Shown here one piece after another: positions 1 to 8,947 of a stretch of 64,000 bases of DNA (positions are counted from its first letter, which is position 1; the number at the start of each line of letters is the position of its first letter). The notes beneath the pieces are model-generated. The model worked only from the letters and a program-made list of their open reading frames with translations. It made no database searches and was not told where the DNA came from. The translations under genes and the position numbers were made by a program. Source of the DNA: Actinomycetota bacterium (GTDB taxonomy: Bacteria > Actinomycetota > Actinomycetes > S36-B12). The stretch lies in assembly GCA_030684515.1 (NCBI GenBank), contig JAUXVJ010000016.1, positions 62,001 to 126,000 on the forward strand, in the 5' to 3' direction.

Positions 1-2551
1 TGATCGAGGTGTCAACTTCATACGCAGGTCGTTGGCGCACCAACTGGCGACTGCCGGTTTCGACAATGTCCTGTTCGGATTCGCTGAATGCCTTGCCTGG
101 ATCGCTGTGCGTCTCCTGGAAGATCCGCTCAAGTTCACCCTGGAAGTGCTTCAGGGCTTCTTCGGCCTCTTCCACGGAGATGTCGCCGCGACCGATCAAT
201 GACTCGGTGTAGTGCTTGCGCACCGAGCGCTTGTTATCGATGATCTTGTACATCAGCGGCTGTGTCAGTGATGGGTCATCAGCCTCGTTGTGACCGCGGC
301 GTCGGTAGCACACCAGATCGATGACAACATCCTTGTGGAACTTCTGACGGAAGTCGTAGGCAAGGCGCGCGATGCGTACGACGGCTTCCGGATCATCGCC
401 ATTGACGTGGAAGATCGGCGCCTGAATGGTGCGCGCCACATCGGTGGAGTAGACCGAAGACCGGCTGTAGCGCGGGCTCGTCGTGAAGCCCACTTGGTTG
501 TTCACCACGATGTGAATCGTGCCCTCAGTCCGATAGCCCTGAATCTGTGACATCTGCAGGGTCTCGGCAACTACGCCTTGACCTGCGAAGGCGGCATCGC
601 CGTGCATCAGGATCGGCAGGATCCGACTTGTCTCATCGCGTGGAAGACGATCCTGCTTTGCCCGCACGATGCCCTCGAGCACTGGGTTGACTGCCTCAAG
701 GTGCGAGGGATTGGCCGCGAGATAAACGTCAGTTGTTGCCCCGCTGGGTGCGGTGAACTGTCCGGTGGTGCCGAGGTGGTACTTCACATCGCCGGAGCCT
801 TGCACCGACTCCGGGCCGAAATCACCCTCGAATTCGCGGAAGATCTGTGCGTAGGACTTTCCGGCAATGTTGGTGAGCACATTCAGACGGCCGCGGTGCG
901 GCATCCCGATTGCGACTTCGAGCAGGTGCTCATCGGCAGCCCCGATCAGGATCGCATCGAGCAGCGGAATGAGGGAATCGCCACCTTCCAGACTGAAGCG
1001 CTTTTGACCCACGTATTTGGTCTGAAGGAAGGACTCCAGAGCTTCAGCCTCATTGAGCTTGTGAAGGATGCGCAGTTGCTCTTCGCGATCCGGGCGCACG
1101 TGTGGCCCCTCGATCTGGCTCTGGATCCAGGTGCGCTGCTCTGGATCCTGGATGTGCATGTATTCGATGCCCATCGTGCGCGTGTACGAGTCGCGCAGCA
1201 CTTTCAGGATCTCGCGCAGTTTCATCAATGGCCGACCACCGAAGCCACCCGTGGGGAATACCCGATCCAGATCCCACAGGGTCAAGCTGTGCGACATCGT
1301 GTCCAGGTCTGGATGAGATGGCTGACGAGCTTCGAGGGGATCAGTGTCGGCCAGCAGATGTCCCCGCACGCGGTAGGCGTGGATGATCTCCTGTACACGC
1401 GTGGCCTTGCTCAGATCCGACTCATGGTTGGCAGAAATATCCTTGGCCCAACGAATGGGCTCATAGGGAATCCGCAATGCCCGGAAGATCTCGTCGTAGA
1501 AGCCATCTTCGCCCAGGATCAACTGATGAATGCGACGCAGGAATTCACCGGACTGGGCACCCTGAATGATGCGGTGGTCGTAGGTGGAGGTGAGAGTCAA
1601 GATCTTCGAGACCGCATTGCGGGCGATCGACTCCTCGGAGGCGCCTTCCCATTCGGCCGGGTATTCGAGTGAACCGACGCCAACGATGCATCCCTGACCC
1701 GCCATGAGCCGCGGTACTGACAAGTTGGTGCCGATACCGCCTGGGTTGGTCAGTGACAAGGTCGTGCCAGCGAAATCGTCGACAGTCAACTTGTTGTTGC
1801 GAGCCTTGCGGACGATCTCTTCGTAAGCCGCATGGAACTGCGAGAAGTCCATGTCCTGCGCACCCTTGATGCTGGGCACGAGCAACTGCCGGGAGCCATC
1901 TGCTTTGGTCTGGTCAATTGCAAGACCGAGGTTGATCGCTGAGCTGGACACGAGCGCGGGCTTGCCATCTACCTCAGTGAAATGCCCATTCATCGCTGGG
2001 ATGTCAGCAACGGCACGCACCACGGCGTAGCCGATCAGGTGGGTGAAGGACACTTTGCCACCGCGCGTGCGCGCCAGATGGTTGTTGATGACAGTGCGGT
2101 TGTCCTGGAGTAGTCGAGCAGGCACGGCGCGAACGCTCGTAGCAGTGGGCACCGCAAGGCTGGCTTCCATATTTGTGACGACTCGTGCGGCTGGACCCTT
2201 GAGGACAGCGGTGGCGGATTCACCCGCTACTTCAATCTTCGGCACTGTGGCGGGTGATGACGCAGTCGGATAGGTCGCAGACGAGGCACTCGGCGGAACT
2301 GCAACTGGCGGGGCCACCACTGGCGCAACGAGCGCGGGATCTGTCTCAGGGCTCACGCTTTCGGGCGCTGGCTGGAAACCTGTGGAAGCGGCGTTCAGCG
2401 TCGGTGGTTCACCGGGGGCCCCGGGGGAGTAGTCCTGAAAGAACTCCCACCAGATCGGATCGACTTTGCTTTTGTCCTGTCGATACAGGTCGTAGAGCTC
2501 ATCTACGAGCCACTCGTTGGCGCCAAAGGTGTCCATGGATTCCGTGGCCAC
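1..2551 (-). CDS. kgd: Multifunctional 2-oxoglutarate decarboxylase/dehydrogenase Kgd (3' end outside the window)
   Basis: Thiamine-diphosphate enzyme of the TCA cycle that decarboxylates 2-oxoglutarate; in actinobacteria one chain carries both E1 and an E2-like acyltransferase domain. About 850 residues are present. A short helical N-terminus ([15 protein letters not shown]) is followed by an Ala/Pro linker (about 40-110), an E2-like domain (about 120-350) with the acyltransferase signature DHRIIQG, then the E1 domain with HRGRLNVL and the ThDP region [10 protein letters not shown]...NNQVGFTT. The frame is open to base 1, so roughly 370 residues are missing compared with the about 1,230 usual for the family. 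The start chosen is GTG at 2551, with GAGAGGA about 8 nt upstream; ATG at 2536 is the alternative. The gene diverges from the L,D-transpeptidase gene. Identity is very secure. Confidence 0.97.
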   Translation of the reverse strand, partial: MATESMDTFGANEWLVDELYDLYRQDKSKVDPIWWEFFQDYSPGAPGEPPTLNAASTGFQPAPESVSPETDPALVAPVVAPPVAVPPSASSATYPTASSPATVPKIEVAGESATAVLKGPAARVVTNMEASLAVPTATSVRAVPARLLQDNRTVINNHLARTRGGKVSFTHLIGYAVVRAVADIPAMNGHFTEVDGKPALVSSSAINLGLAIDQTKADGSRQLLVPSIKGAQDMDFSQFHAAYEEIVRKARNNKLTVDDFAGTTLSLTNPGGIGTNLSVPRLMAGQGCIVGVGSLEYPAEWEGASEESIARNAVSKILTLTSTYDHRIIQGAQSGEFLRRIHQLILGEDGFYDEIFRALRIPYEPIRWAKDISANHESDLSKATRVQEIIHAYRVRGHLLADTDPLEARQPSHPDLDTMSHSLTLWDLDRVFPTGGFGGRPLMKLREILKVLRDSYTRTMGIEYMHIQDPEQRTWIQSQIEGPHVRPDREEQLRILHKLNEAEALESFLQTKYVGQKRFSLEGGDSLIPLLDAILIGAADEHLLEVAIGMPHRGRLNVLTNIAGKSYAQIFREFEGDFGPESVQGSGDVKYHLGTTGQFTAPSGATTDVYLAANPSHLEAVNPVLEGIVRAKQDRLPRDETSRILPILMHGDAAFAGQGVVAETLQMSQIQGYRTEGTIHIVVNNQVGFTTSPRYSRSSVYSTDVARTIQAPIFHVNGDDPEAVVRIARLAYDFRQKFHKDVVIDLVCYRRRGHNEADDPSLTQPLMYKIIDNKRSVRKHYTESLIGRGDISVEEAEEALKHFQGELERIFQETHSDPGKAFSESEQDIVETGSRQLVRQRPAYEVDTSI

Positions 2552-2737
2552 TGAAGATCCTCTCGCACCGAAGTGCTCGTTTCGTCGAATAGATGATGCA
2601 TGCAGACTGTTTTGTTGCGCGCACCAACGCAGAAGCGCCTTCGCAAGAGTAGTCGCTCTGGGCTCAGGTGCCCACATATATAGGACGTAATCCGCGTCTC
2701 AATCCAGCCCAGTTTTGGATCGCGCTGCTGCGCGACT

Positions 2738-2743
2738 TACAGT
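2738..2743 (+). promoter_or_regulatory. Promoter of the L,D-transpeptidase gene, leaderless type
   Basis: TACAGT forms a -10 box with a TTGGAT -35-like element at 2715-2720, separated by 17 bp. Transcription starting 6-7 nt downstream would begin at the GTG at 2750, so the mRNA would have no leader. Inferred from spacing only. Confidence 0.55.
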
Positions 2744-2749
2744 GAGGGA

Positions 2750-4120
2750 GTGCTGCTCCCACGCTCTGGTCGACTCGGTCTGGCCTCCGTGCTGGCCGCG
2801 GGCTTTTTGGCGATCGGCGTGCCGGCCCAGGCTGCCCCTCCGTTCCCCGATGCTCCGAGCATTGCCTCGGTCACTTCTGTTGGCAGCGGATCACTGCAGA
2901 TTGCCTATGTCCTGCAGTTGAGTGCCGCGGTCCCGCCCGTGACAGAAGTGCAGGTCACGTCCAATGGAGGCAATACCTGGAGCGCGTGCGGCCAGACCTT
3001 GGGCTTGTGCGTGGTGAGTGGACTCACTGATGGCGTGAAGTACATCGTCGCCTTGCGCGCGGTCAATGAGGTCGGTGCCGGGCCGATGAGTGCGCTCGGC
3101 TCGGGCGTGCCTACCTTGCCGATCGCCCTTGATACCGACAAGCTGACCAAGCTGCCCAAGTCTCGAATCATGATCACCGGGAAGTTTGATGGGGCGGCCA
3201 ACAACCTTGGCGTCGATGCATCTGACACCCGCGTTGGTATCGGCACCCTGCCGAAGTTGACCTTCAGCCGAGACATTCCCAACAAGGCAGTCGTTGAGCG
3301 GCACCTGACGGTGTCGGCCAAATCCGACTCGACTGGGCTGACGCAGGTTGTTCCGGGTGCTTGGGCTTGGCAGAGCAATCGTTCGGTCATGTTCCGCCCT
3401 ACTACTTTTTGGCCAGGGCATGCAACGATCACCATCACTTCCTCGCTGGACTCGGCGAATCTGGGCATCTCTGGTGGCGCGACCTTGGTCGGCACCTCTT
3501 CGCTGGGAACTACGTACTCCTTCAAGACGGCTCGCTCCTTCATTGGACGAGTCAATGGAGCCTCGACTTTGATGACGGTGTACATCGATGGCGTGAAAGT
3601 GAAGACCTTCAAGATCTCACTTGGCGGACCAAACTGGCGTACGCGTAATGGAGTCAAGGTGGTCAGCACCCAGAAAGAGCCATTCAAGACGTACCGCAGC
3701 ACCTCGCTTGGGATCACCGACCCATCGGAGCAGTACTCGCTCGATGCTCGGTGGAATACACGCGTGACACCGTCAGGGGAGTTCATCCATGCTGCGCCGT
3801 GGGCTACTGGACGCTTGGGTCGATACAACGGCTCGCACGGCTGCACGAATATGTTCGAATCAGATGCCAAGTGGATCTACGAGAACACGATCCCTGGCGA
3901 CGTCTTCATCTACTCGAACACTCTCGGCAATCTGGCAGAGCCAGGCAATGGGCCAGGTGGGCTGTGGAATGTCGCGTGGGCCAACTGGCTGAAGAAGTCT
4001 GCCCTGAAGACCCATGTTGCAACTCCGACCATGCCGCCGCCGGTCCCGGTGCCAACTCCGGTGCCTTCACCCACGGTGACGGCTGTGCCCACGCCTACTC
4101 CGACAACTGTGAGCACCTAG
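2750..4120 (+). CDS. Secreted L,D-transpeptidase (YkuD domain) with Ig-like N-terminal domains
   Basis: Predicted to make 3-3 cross-links in peptidoglycan outside the membrane. 456 aa. An N-terminal signal peptide ends near VPAQA-AP. A fibronectin/Ig-like segment (about 30-125) and a second beta domain of the actinobacterial Ldt type (about 130-260) follow. The YkuD catalytic domain carries His347 (FIHAAPW) and the nucleophile Cys365 in SHGCTN, the conserved H-x17-SHGC pattern. The last about 35 residues are a Pro/Thr/Val-rich tail that could span the wall. There is no lipobox Cys, so it is not a lipoprotein. GTG 2750 has a purine-rich run (GAGGGA) touching it, too close to act as a normal ribosome site, which fits leaderless translation. 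Family assignment is secure; the exact substrate is inferred. Confidence 0.93.
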   Translation: MLLPRSGRLGLASVLAAGFLAIGVPAQAAPPFPDAPSIASVTSVGSGSLQIAYVLQLSAAVPPVTEVQVTSNGGNTWSACGQTLGLCVVSGLTDGVKYIVALRAVNEVGAGPMSALGSGVPTLPIALDTDKLTKLPKSRIMITGKFDGAANNLGVDASDTRVGIGTLPKLTFSRDIPNKAVVERHLTVSAKSDSTGLTQVVPGAWAWQSNRSVMFRPTTFWPGHATITITSSLDSANLGISGGATLVGTSSLGTTYSFKTARSFIGRVNGASTLMTVYIDGVKVKTFKISLGGPNWRTRNGVKVVSTQKEPFKTYRSTSLGITDPSEQYSLDARWNTRVTPSGEFIHAAPWATGRLGRYNGSHGCTNMFESDAKWIYENTIPGDVFIYSNTLGNLAEPGNGPGGLWNVAWANWLKKSALKTHVATPTMPPPVPVPTPVPSPTVTAVPTPTPTTVST

Positions 4121-4145
4121 ACCTTCCTACTGGCAGGATTGCGCC

Positions 4146-6230
4146 ATGGTGACCATCAATAGGGTCGTGTTGTCGCTGGGCCACAATCGACCGCTCGCAG
4201 AACGTGTTGCATTATTCGCTGCAGCAGCAGCGGTCGGCCCCTCATTTGAACCCGGGCTCCAGCCTCGCAAGACCATTGATCAGGCAATTGCCACAGGAGT
4301 GATCTCAGCAACCACGCTTTCCTTGGTAACGGCCGCGGAGAGCACCATCGAATCTCTCGGCAACCGTCTCACGCGCAATCGCGCGGAGGCCTCTGATGGC
4401 AGCGCTTCGGCTTCCCGTCTGGCATTCACCGTTGGCACAAATCTCGCGGTGGCAGGTCTGACCGAAGGCCTGTCCCGTCTTTTGCCCCCACACGAGGACG
4501 AGAAGCTTCGACGAGGTCTGGCTCGCGTGGCCGCGCAGCGATCTTCTCGTGTGGCTCTTGCAGGTGCCGCACTCAGCGCCATCATCGGATCACTGGACCT
4601 GCTGGCACAGAAATCCCCACGCATGGGCTGGACAAGGATGCTGCCCATTCCGCTGGCTGCGGGCGTTGGTGCTTCAGCCTTTGAAATTCGTCGCGTACAC
4701 CGCCGTGCCGCGGAACACGGAGATGCCACGATTGCCAAAGTCTCCACTCGCAATTCGGTCTTGATCGCTCTGGGAGTCGGCGCGGGCGTGATCACTCTGC
4801 AAGCCGGCGAGCGTCTTATGGCCACCCAGGTCTCGCGAGGCCTGACCAGGATTGCGCCGAGCTACGACGAAGTTGCAAACCCGGTTGGCCACCTGGTCGC
4901 GCTGGGCTTGCTTGGCGGTCTGCTCGGCGGAGGATACGAATATCTCACTCGGCGAGTTGAGCAAGGCGGCGCGGCCATTGAGCCGGCATACGAAACCCCG
5001 CCGTCCAGTCCATATGTGTCCGGAAGTCCTGACAGTCTGGTCTCCTTCCAGAGCCTTTCTCGCGAGGGCCGTCGCTTCACGAACATGGTGCTCACTCCGA
5101 CTGAAATCCAAGACGTCATGGGTCAGCCAGCAGTGGCCGATCCCATCCGGCTGTTCGTTGGTCTGGATTCAGCCAGCGTCATCGAGGATCGAGTCGAGAC
5201 CCTGCTCGACGAGCTGGTGCGCACCAAGGCCTTCGACCGAGAGGTGCTGGTCTTTGCCTCGCCAACAGGTTCGGGCTACATCAACTATGTCCTGGCCGAG
5301 ACTCTTGAGTATCTGACTCGCGGCAACAGCGCTATCTGCACAATGCAGTACTCGATGCTGCCATCGTCCATGTCGCTGACACGTACCGGACTTGCCGTCG
5401 AGCAGAACCGCGCAGTGATGTACGGCATCACGGGCTATCTGCGTGGCTTAGCCCCTGAAAGGCGACCCAAGTTCGTGCTGTTTGGTGAGAGCCTGGGAGC
5501 GCTCACCACTCAAGATATCTGGAAGCACCGCACGGTTGAAGCCATCGAACGAGATTTCATCCACTCTTCGATTTTCTTGGGCACCCCCTCGGCAACGGAG
5601 TTCGCGAAGGCCTGGCGCCTGGATAGGACCAGGGTCGACCCGGAGGGCCTGATGGTCGAACTCGACAACTACGGCGAGTACCTCGATTTGCCGGCCGAAC
5701 AGCGCGACAAGGTTCGGCATCTCTTGTTGAGCCACTATGACGATCCGATTCCGAAATTCGGCACCAATTTGCTGCTGCGTCAGCCTTGGTGGCTTGGCCC
5801 GCAGGACGCACGCCCGGTCGGCGTCCCGAAGTCTTCGCGTTGGCGCCCTGGCACCACATTCGTCTTGACCGCCATAGACCTCATCAATGCTATGGATGTC
5901 GTGCCGGGGACCTTTGGTCGCCGCGGCCATGACTATCGCGAGGACATTGCCAGGTTTGTGTCGTCTGTCTATGACCTGCCCTGCACGCCAGAGCAGCTAC
6001 TCAGCATCGAAACCGCACTTCGCACGCGGGAACTCCAGTGGGCTCAACGGCGGGTGGTGACCGAGCAAGTGGCCCGTGCGAAGGAAGCGCTCATCAGAGA
6101 GATGAAGACCTGGGGCACATCCAATGACTCGGAGTCAATGACAGACGAAGTATGGGCAGAGTTTGTCGGTTCAGCTCAAGGGGAGTTTTCCAGTGGTGCA
6201 TCGACACAATCGCAGGCACCTACCAGTTGA
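4146..6230 (+). CDS. Membrane protein with C-terminal alpha/beta-hydrolase domain (Abhydrolase_9 type)
   Basis: 694 aa. The N-terminal about 290 residues contain several hydrophobic stretches (for example around LAGAALSAIIGSLDLL and VGHLVALGLLGGLLGG) and look like the membrane part of actinobacterial PF15420/PF10081 proteins. The C-terminal half is an alpha/beta hydrolase with nucleophile Ser449 in GESLG and a downstream acidic/His region (HYDDPIPKFG; GRRGHDYREDI). The substrate is unknown; an envelope lipid or ester would suit the membrane anchor, but that is inference. It starts 26 nt after the L,D-transpeptidase stop and could be cotranscribed with it. Its last 11 bp overlap the convergent lytic transglycosylase gene. 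The ATG at 4146 has only a weak AGGAT ribosome site. Confidence 0.85.
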   Translation: MVTINRVVLSLGHNRPLAERVALFAAAAAVGPSFEPGLQPRKTIDQAIATGVISATTLSLVTAAESTIESLGNRLTRNRAEASDGSASASRLAFTVGTNLAVAGLTEGLSRLLPPHEDEKLRRGLARVAAQRSSRVALAGAALSAIIGSLDLLAQKSPRMGWTRMLPIPLAAGVGASAFEIRRVHRRAAEHGDATIAKVSTRNSVLIALGVGAGVITLQAGERLMATQVSRGLTRIAPSYDEVANPVGHLVALGLLGGLLGGGYEYLTRRVEQGGAAIEPAYETPPSSPYVSGSPDSLVSFQSLSREGRRFTNMVLTPTEIQDVMGQPAVADPIRLFVGLDSASVIEDRVETLLDELVRTKAFDREVLVFASPTGSGYINYVLAETLEYLTRGNSAICTMQYSMLPSSMSLTRTGLAVEQNRAVMYGITGYLRGLAPERRPKFVLFGESLGALTTQDIWKHRTVEAIERDFIHSSIFLGTPSATEFAKAWRLDRTRVDPEGLMVELDNYGEYLDLPAEQRDKVRHLLLSHYDDPIPKFGTNLLLRQPWWLGPQDARPVGVPKSSRWRPGTTFVLTAIDLINAMDVVPGTFGRRGHDYREDIARFVSSVYDLPCTPEQLLSIETALRTRELQWAQRRVVTEQVARAKEALIREMKTWGTSNDSESMTDEVWAEFVGSAQGEFSSGASTQSQAPTS

Positions 6231-6768
6231 TTGATTTCGCATTTTCAAGGATTTTTCGCACATAGGCCTGCGTCTCGGGAAACGGTGGCACCCCTTCGTA
6301 ACGCCGCACAGCCGAATATCCGGCGTTGTAGGCGGCCAAGGTGTTCGCAAGGCGATTGCCGGGTACCCCTTTTGTCAATTGACGGTTCTTGCAGTTCAGC
6401 TCAGCGGCTGAGGGAATGGCATCTTCGGGATCCCAGACACTGATTTGACCATCGCCATTGGCGTCCAAGCCGTATTGCTCCCAGACGGCAGGCATGAACT
6501 GCGCGATACCCCGAGCGCCCGCTGGACTCGTGGCCCTGGCATTCCAACTGCTTTCGGCTGCAATTTGGGCGGCGAACACTTCGGCAGGAATGCGCGGGCA
6601 GCGTTCGGCGGCACTCAGTACCAGCGCGCGATACTCGCTGGGCACCTGCACGGGCCCCATGAGGCCATATCTCTTGGCCGTGGAGATGCCCAGCATCACA
6701 GCACCCACAGCGAGGACGAGTACCAGGCCCAGAATTGCGATCGACCTCAGTCGATGAGTCGTTCGCAT
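6220..6768 (-). CDS. Membrane-anchored lytic transglycosylase (SLT fold)
   Basis: 182 aa from ATG 6768. One N-terminal membrane segment (LRSIAILGLVLVLAVGAVML) is followed by a lysozyme-like SLT domain with the catalytic Glu in AAESSWN, the GARGIAQFMP motif and the AYNAGYSAVRRYEG motif. It should cleave glycan strands non-hydrolytically on the outer face of the membrane. DANGDGQISVWDPEDAI resembles the EF-hand-like stretch found in actinobacterial SLT proteins. AAAGGAG lies 13 nt before ATG 6768, longer than usual, so a start slightly upstream in the same frame is possible. The 3' end overlaps the convergent hydrolase by 11 bp, and the gene diverges from the GTPase gene. Confidence 0.9.
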   Translation of the reverse strand: MRTTHRLRSIAILGLVLVLAVGAVMLGISTAKRYGLMGPVQVPSEYRALVLSAAERCPRIPAEVFAAQIAAESSWNARATSPAGARGIAQFMPAVWEQYGLDANGDGQISVWDPEDAIPSAAELNCKNRQLTKGVPGNRLANTLAAYNAGYSAVRRYEGVPPFPETQAYVRKILENAKSINW

Positions 6769-6803
6769 TCGTACACGGTAACTCCTTTGCGGGCTTGACC
6801 GCG

Positions 6804-6809
6804 TACCGT
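6804..6809 (+). promoter_or_regulatory. -10 box of the GTPase gene, leaderless type
   Basis: TACCGT lies exactly 6 nt before GTG 6816, and there is no Shine-Dalgarno sequence. No good -35 is seen. Confidence 0.45.
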
Positions 6810-6815
6810 GGCCTC

Positions 6816-8000
6816 GTGGCAGATGATGCGAGCGCAAGGGTCCCAGACCTCACGCGCCCACAAGTTGAGTCGATGTTCGAAAAGCGACTGGCCGAAGCCT
6901 TCGCCGCGCTTGGGCTGTTCAACCTGCTCGTTGTCGGCAAGACGGGCGTGGGCAAATCCACCCTCGTCAATACGATGTTTGGCAGCGAAGTTGCTCGCAC
7001 AGGCGTAGGCGAGCCGGTAACCAAAGGACTCACGCACTATCGACTGCCGGACGGATTCCTTGGCCTGTATGACGCCGAGGGATTTGAAACCGGTGTCGCT
7101 GGCAATGTGATTCTTGACGGCTTGCGTTCCGTCGTTGCGCAGAACGCCAGGCAACCAGCAGAACAACGCATTCATGCAGCGTGGTATCTCGTTCGATGGT
7201 CGGACCGCAGATTCGAACAGGCGCAAGTGGACTTTGTGCGCGAACTGGCCCGACTTGGACTGCCGGTCATCATCGTCATGACGCAGGTACCGACCAGAGC
7301 CGGAGAGATTCACCCGGAAGCTCTGGAATTCGCTGAATACATCGATGGTCTCTCATTGCCGATTGCTGGCTCCACTGTTCTCACTAATGCGCTCGCTGAT
7401 GCTTTCAGTGGCGCACCAGTATTTGGCGTTCAGGATCTGCTCGATGCCACGTACCTTGTCGTGCCCGACGCTGCCGAGAAGGCACTTACAGCCGCGCAGA
7501 AGATTGATATCGGACGTAAAAAAAAAGCAGTAGACGCCATCATTAATCAGGCGTCCGCGGTGGCCGCAGGTATCGGCGCGACACCGATCCCATTCGCAGA
7601 TGCTGCACTCCTTGTGCCAAATCAGATCACCATGATCGCTCGCATCACAGCCGCTTATGGGCTGCCGCCCAGTCGCGCACGTGCAATGTCCTTGGCCGGT
7701 TCAATTGTCTTGACGGGCGGAGCGACTCTGGCAGGTCGTTATGCCGTGACCAATCTGCTGAAGTTTGTTCCGGGCGGAGCAGTGGCGGGGTCAGCGATCT
7801 CAGCGACGATTGCCGCCTCCATGACCAAGGCAGTCGGACTCGCATGGGCGCGTGTATGCGAACTCGCGCTGGCAATGGACGACGATGCGCGTGACCGATT
7901 TTGGAGCAGCGGTGCCGTTGCTGAGCAATTCATTGTTTTCTTTAAGCAGAACTCGGGTTCAGGGGCAAGGATGATGCAGCGGCTCACCAAGCGCGCATAA
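6816..8000 (+). CDS. Dynamin-like/Era-type GTPase with C-terminal hydrophobic domain
   Basis: 394 aa from GTG 6816. The G1 P-loop is GKTGVGKST (residues 41-49), preceded by a typical beta strand (FNLLVV). A Thr suitable for G2 lies in GEPVTKGLTHY, and G3 is DAEG. The G4 position reads MTQVP instead of NKxD/TKxD, as in YeeP/DUF697-linked GTPases, so guanine specificity may be relaxed. The C-terminal about 170 residues are Ala/Gly-rich and hydrophobic (AAGIGATPIPFADAALLVPNQ; IVLTGGATLAGRY), resembling DUF697, which may associate with membranes. Upstream in-frame codons exist, but the protein family starts near here and a -10 box supports GTG 6816. Cellular role unknown. Confidence 0.8.
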   Translation: MADDASARVPDLTRPQVESMFEKRLAEAFAALGLFNLLVVGKTGVGKSTLVNTMFGSEVARTGVGEPVTKGLTHYRLPDGFLGLYDAEGFETGVAGNVILDGLRSVVAQNARQPAEQRIHAAWYLVRWSDRRFEQAQVDFVRELARLGLPVIIVMTQVPTRAGEIHPEALEFAEYIDGLSLPIAGSTVLTNALADAFSGAPVFGVQDLLDATYLVVPDAAEKALTAAQKIDIGRKKKAVDAIINQASAVAAGIGATPIPFADAALLVPNQITMIARITAAYGLPPSRARAMSLAGSIVLTGGATLAGRYAVTNLLKFVPGGAVAGSAISATIAASMTKAVGLAWARVCELALAMDDDARDRFWSSGAVAEQFIVFFKQNSGSGARMMQRLTKRA

Positions 8001-8035
8001 TCTAAGCCAGTACGCACCACACCCAAGGAGGATCC

Positions 8036-8947
8036 GTGCAGTCGCCGGAAGATATGTACGTCATCCACCAGATGCCGCGGTTCAATGAGCCACCTGTGCT
8101 CATCCACGCATTTACCGGATACGTCGATGCAGGCGGCGCGGTGCGGATGACGATTGATCACCTCTTGGAGCACTGCGAGCACGAACTCATCGCAAGTTTT
8201 GATGTCGATGCAGTCATGGACTATCGCGCGCGTCGCCCAGTCCTTTCGTACTCCGTCGATCACTTCACTGGTGTGGATATTCCGACAATTCAGTTGCATG
8301 AAGTCACGGACACCAATGGTGCCTCCTTCCTCTTGCTGGCTGGCCCTGAGCCGGACTACCAGTGGATGCGTTTCATCGCCGCCGTTTCAGGGCTTGGCCA
8401 CCGCCTCGGTATTCGCCTGGCTGTTGCGGTGTCCGGCATTCCTTGGCCTGCGCCACATACCCGTCCACTGGGCATCACGGTGCATGGATCTGACCCAGAG
8501 CTTGTGCGCGGATTCCGATCGGTCGTCGGGGAGGTGGACGTACCTGGACACATGGGCGCGATGTTGGAGTACCACCTGGCACAGGACGGGTTTGATTCCA
8601 TGGGCATCACAGCGCAGGTTCCGCACTACCTCAGCCAGTTCCAGTATCCCCAGGGTGCGCAAACCTTGATCAACGGATTGAGCCGCGTCACCGGGCTCGA
8701 GCTTCCAGTGGACGGCTTGACTCCGCTGGCGGCCCAAGCCACGCGAGAGATCGCTGATCAGCTAGCCGGCAACGATGAGTTCGCCACGGTTGTGACAGCG
8801 CTGGAGCATCAATACGACCAAACCATCGGCGCGCCACCGGGCAGTTTGATGTCCGACGAACCAGTGCCCACCGGCGATGAGATCGCCGCACAACTGGAGT
8901 CCTTCTTGCGTGATCTGGATGCCGGCGACGGAAAGAGCGATAACTAG
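8036..8947 (+). CDS. PAC2-family protein (proteasome-assembly-chaperone-like)
   Basis: 303 aa. Matches the actinobacterial PAC2 family in order of motifs: LIHAFTGYVDAGGAV near the N-terminus, YRARRPVLSY, GPEPDYQWMRF, GIPWPAPHTRPLGITVHGS and HMGAMLEYHLAQDG. The PAC2 fold is shared with eukaryotic proteasome-assembly chaperones, but the bacterial role is not established. GTG 8036 has a textbook ribosome site (AAGGAGGAT, 6 nt away). It follows the GTPase by 35 nt and could share its transcript. The acidic C-terminus (DLDAGDGKSDN) ends 4 bp inside the convergent peptidase gene. Confidence 0.85.
   Translation: MQSPEDMYVIHQMPRFNEPPVLIHAFTGYVDAGGAVRMTIDHLLEHCEHELIASFDVDAVMDYRARRPVLSYSVDHFTGVDIPTIQLHEVTDTNGASFLLLAGPEPDYQWMRFIAAVSGLGHRLGIRLAVAVSGIPWPAPHTRPLGITVHGSDPELVRGFRSVVGEVDVPGHMGAMLEYHLAQDGFDSMGITAQVPHYLSQFQYPQGAQTLINGLSRVTGLELPVDGLTPLAAQATREIADQLAGNDEFATVVTALEHQYDQTIGAPPGSLMSDEPVPTGDEIAAQLESFLRDLDAGDGKSDN

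Noticed and set aside
578-1672. Long plus-strand open frame of 364 codons
   Set aside because: It lies fully antisense to kgd, whose motifs are perfect on the minus strand; composition reflects GC-rich codon shadow.
2905-3870. Minus-strand open frame of 321 codons
   Set aside because: Antisense to the L,D-transpeptidase gene, with no domain, signal or ribosome site.
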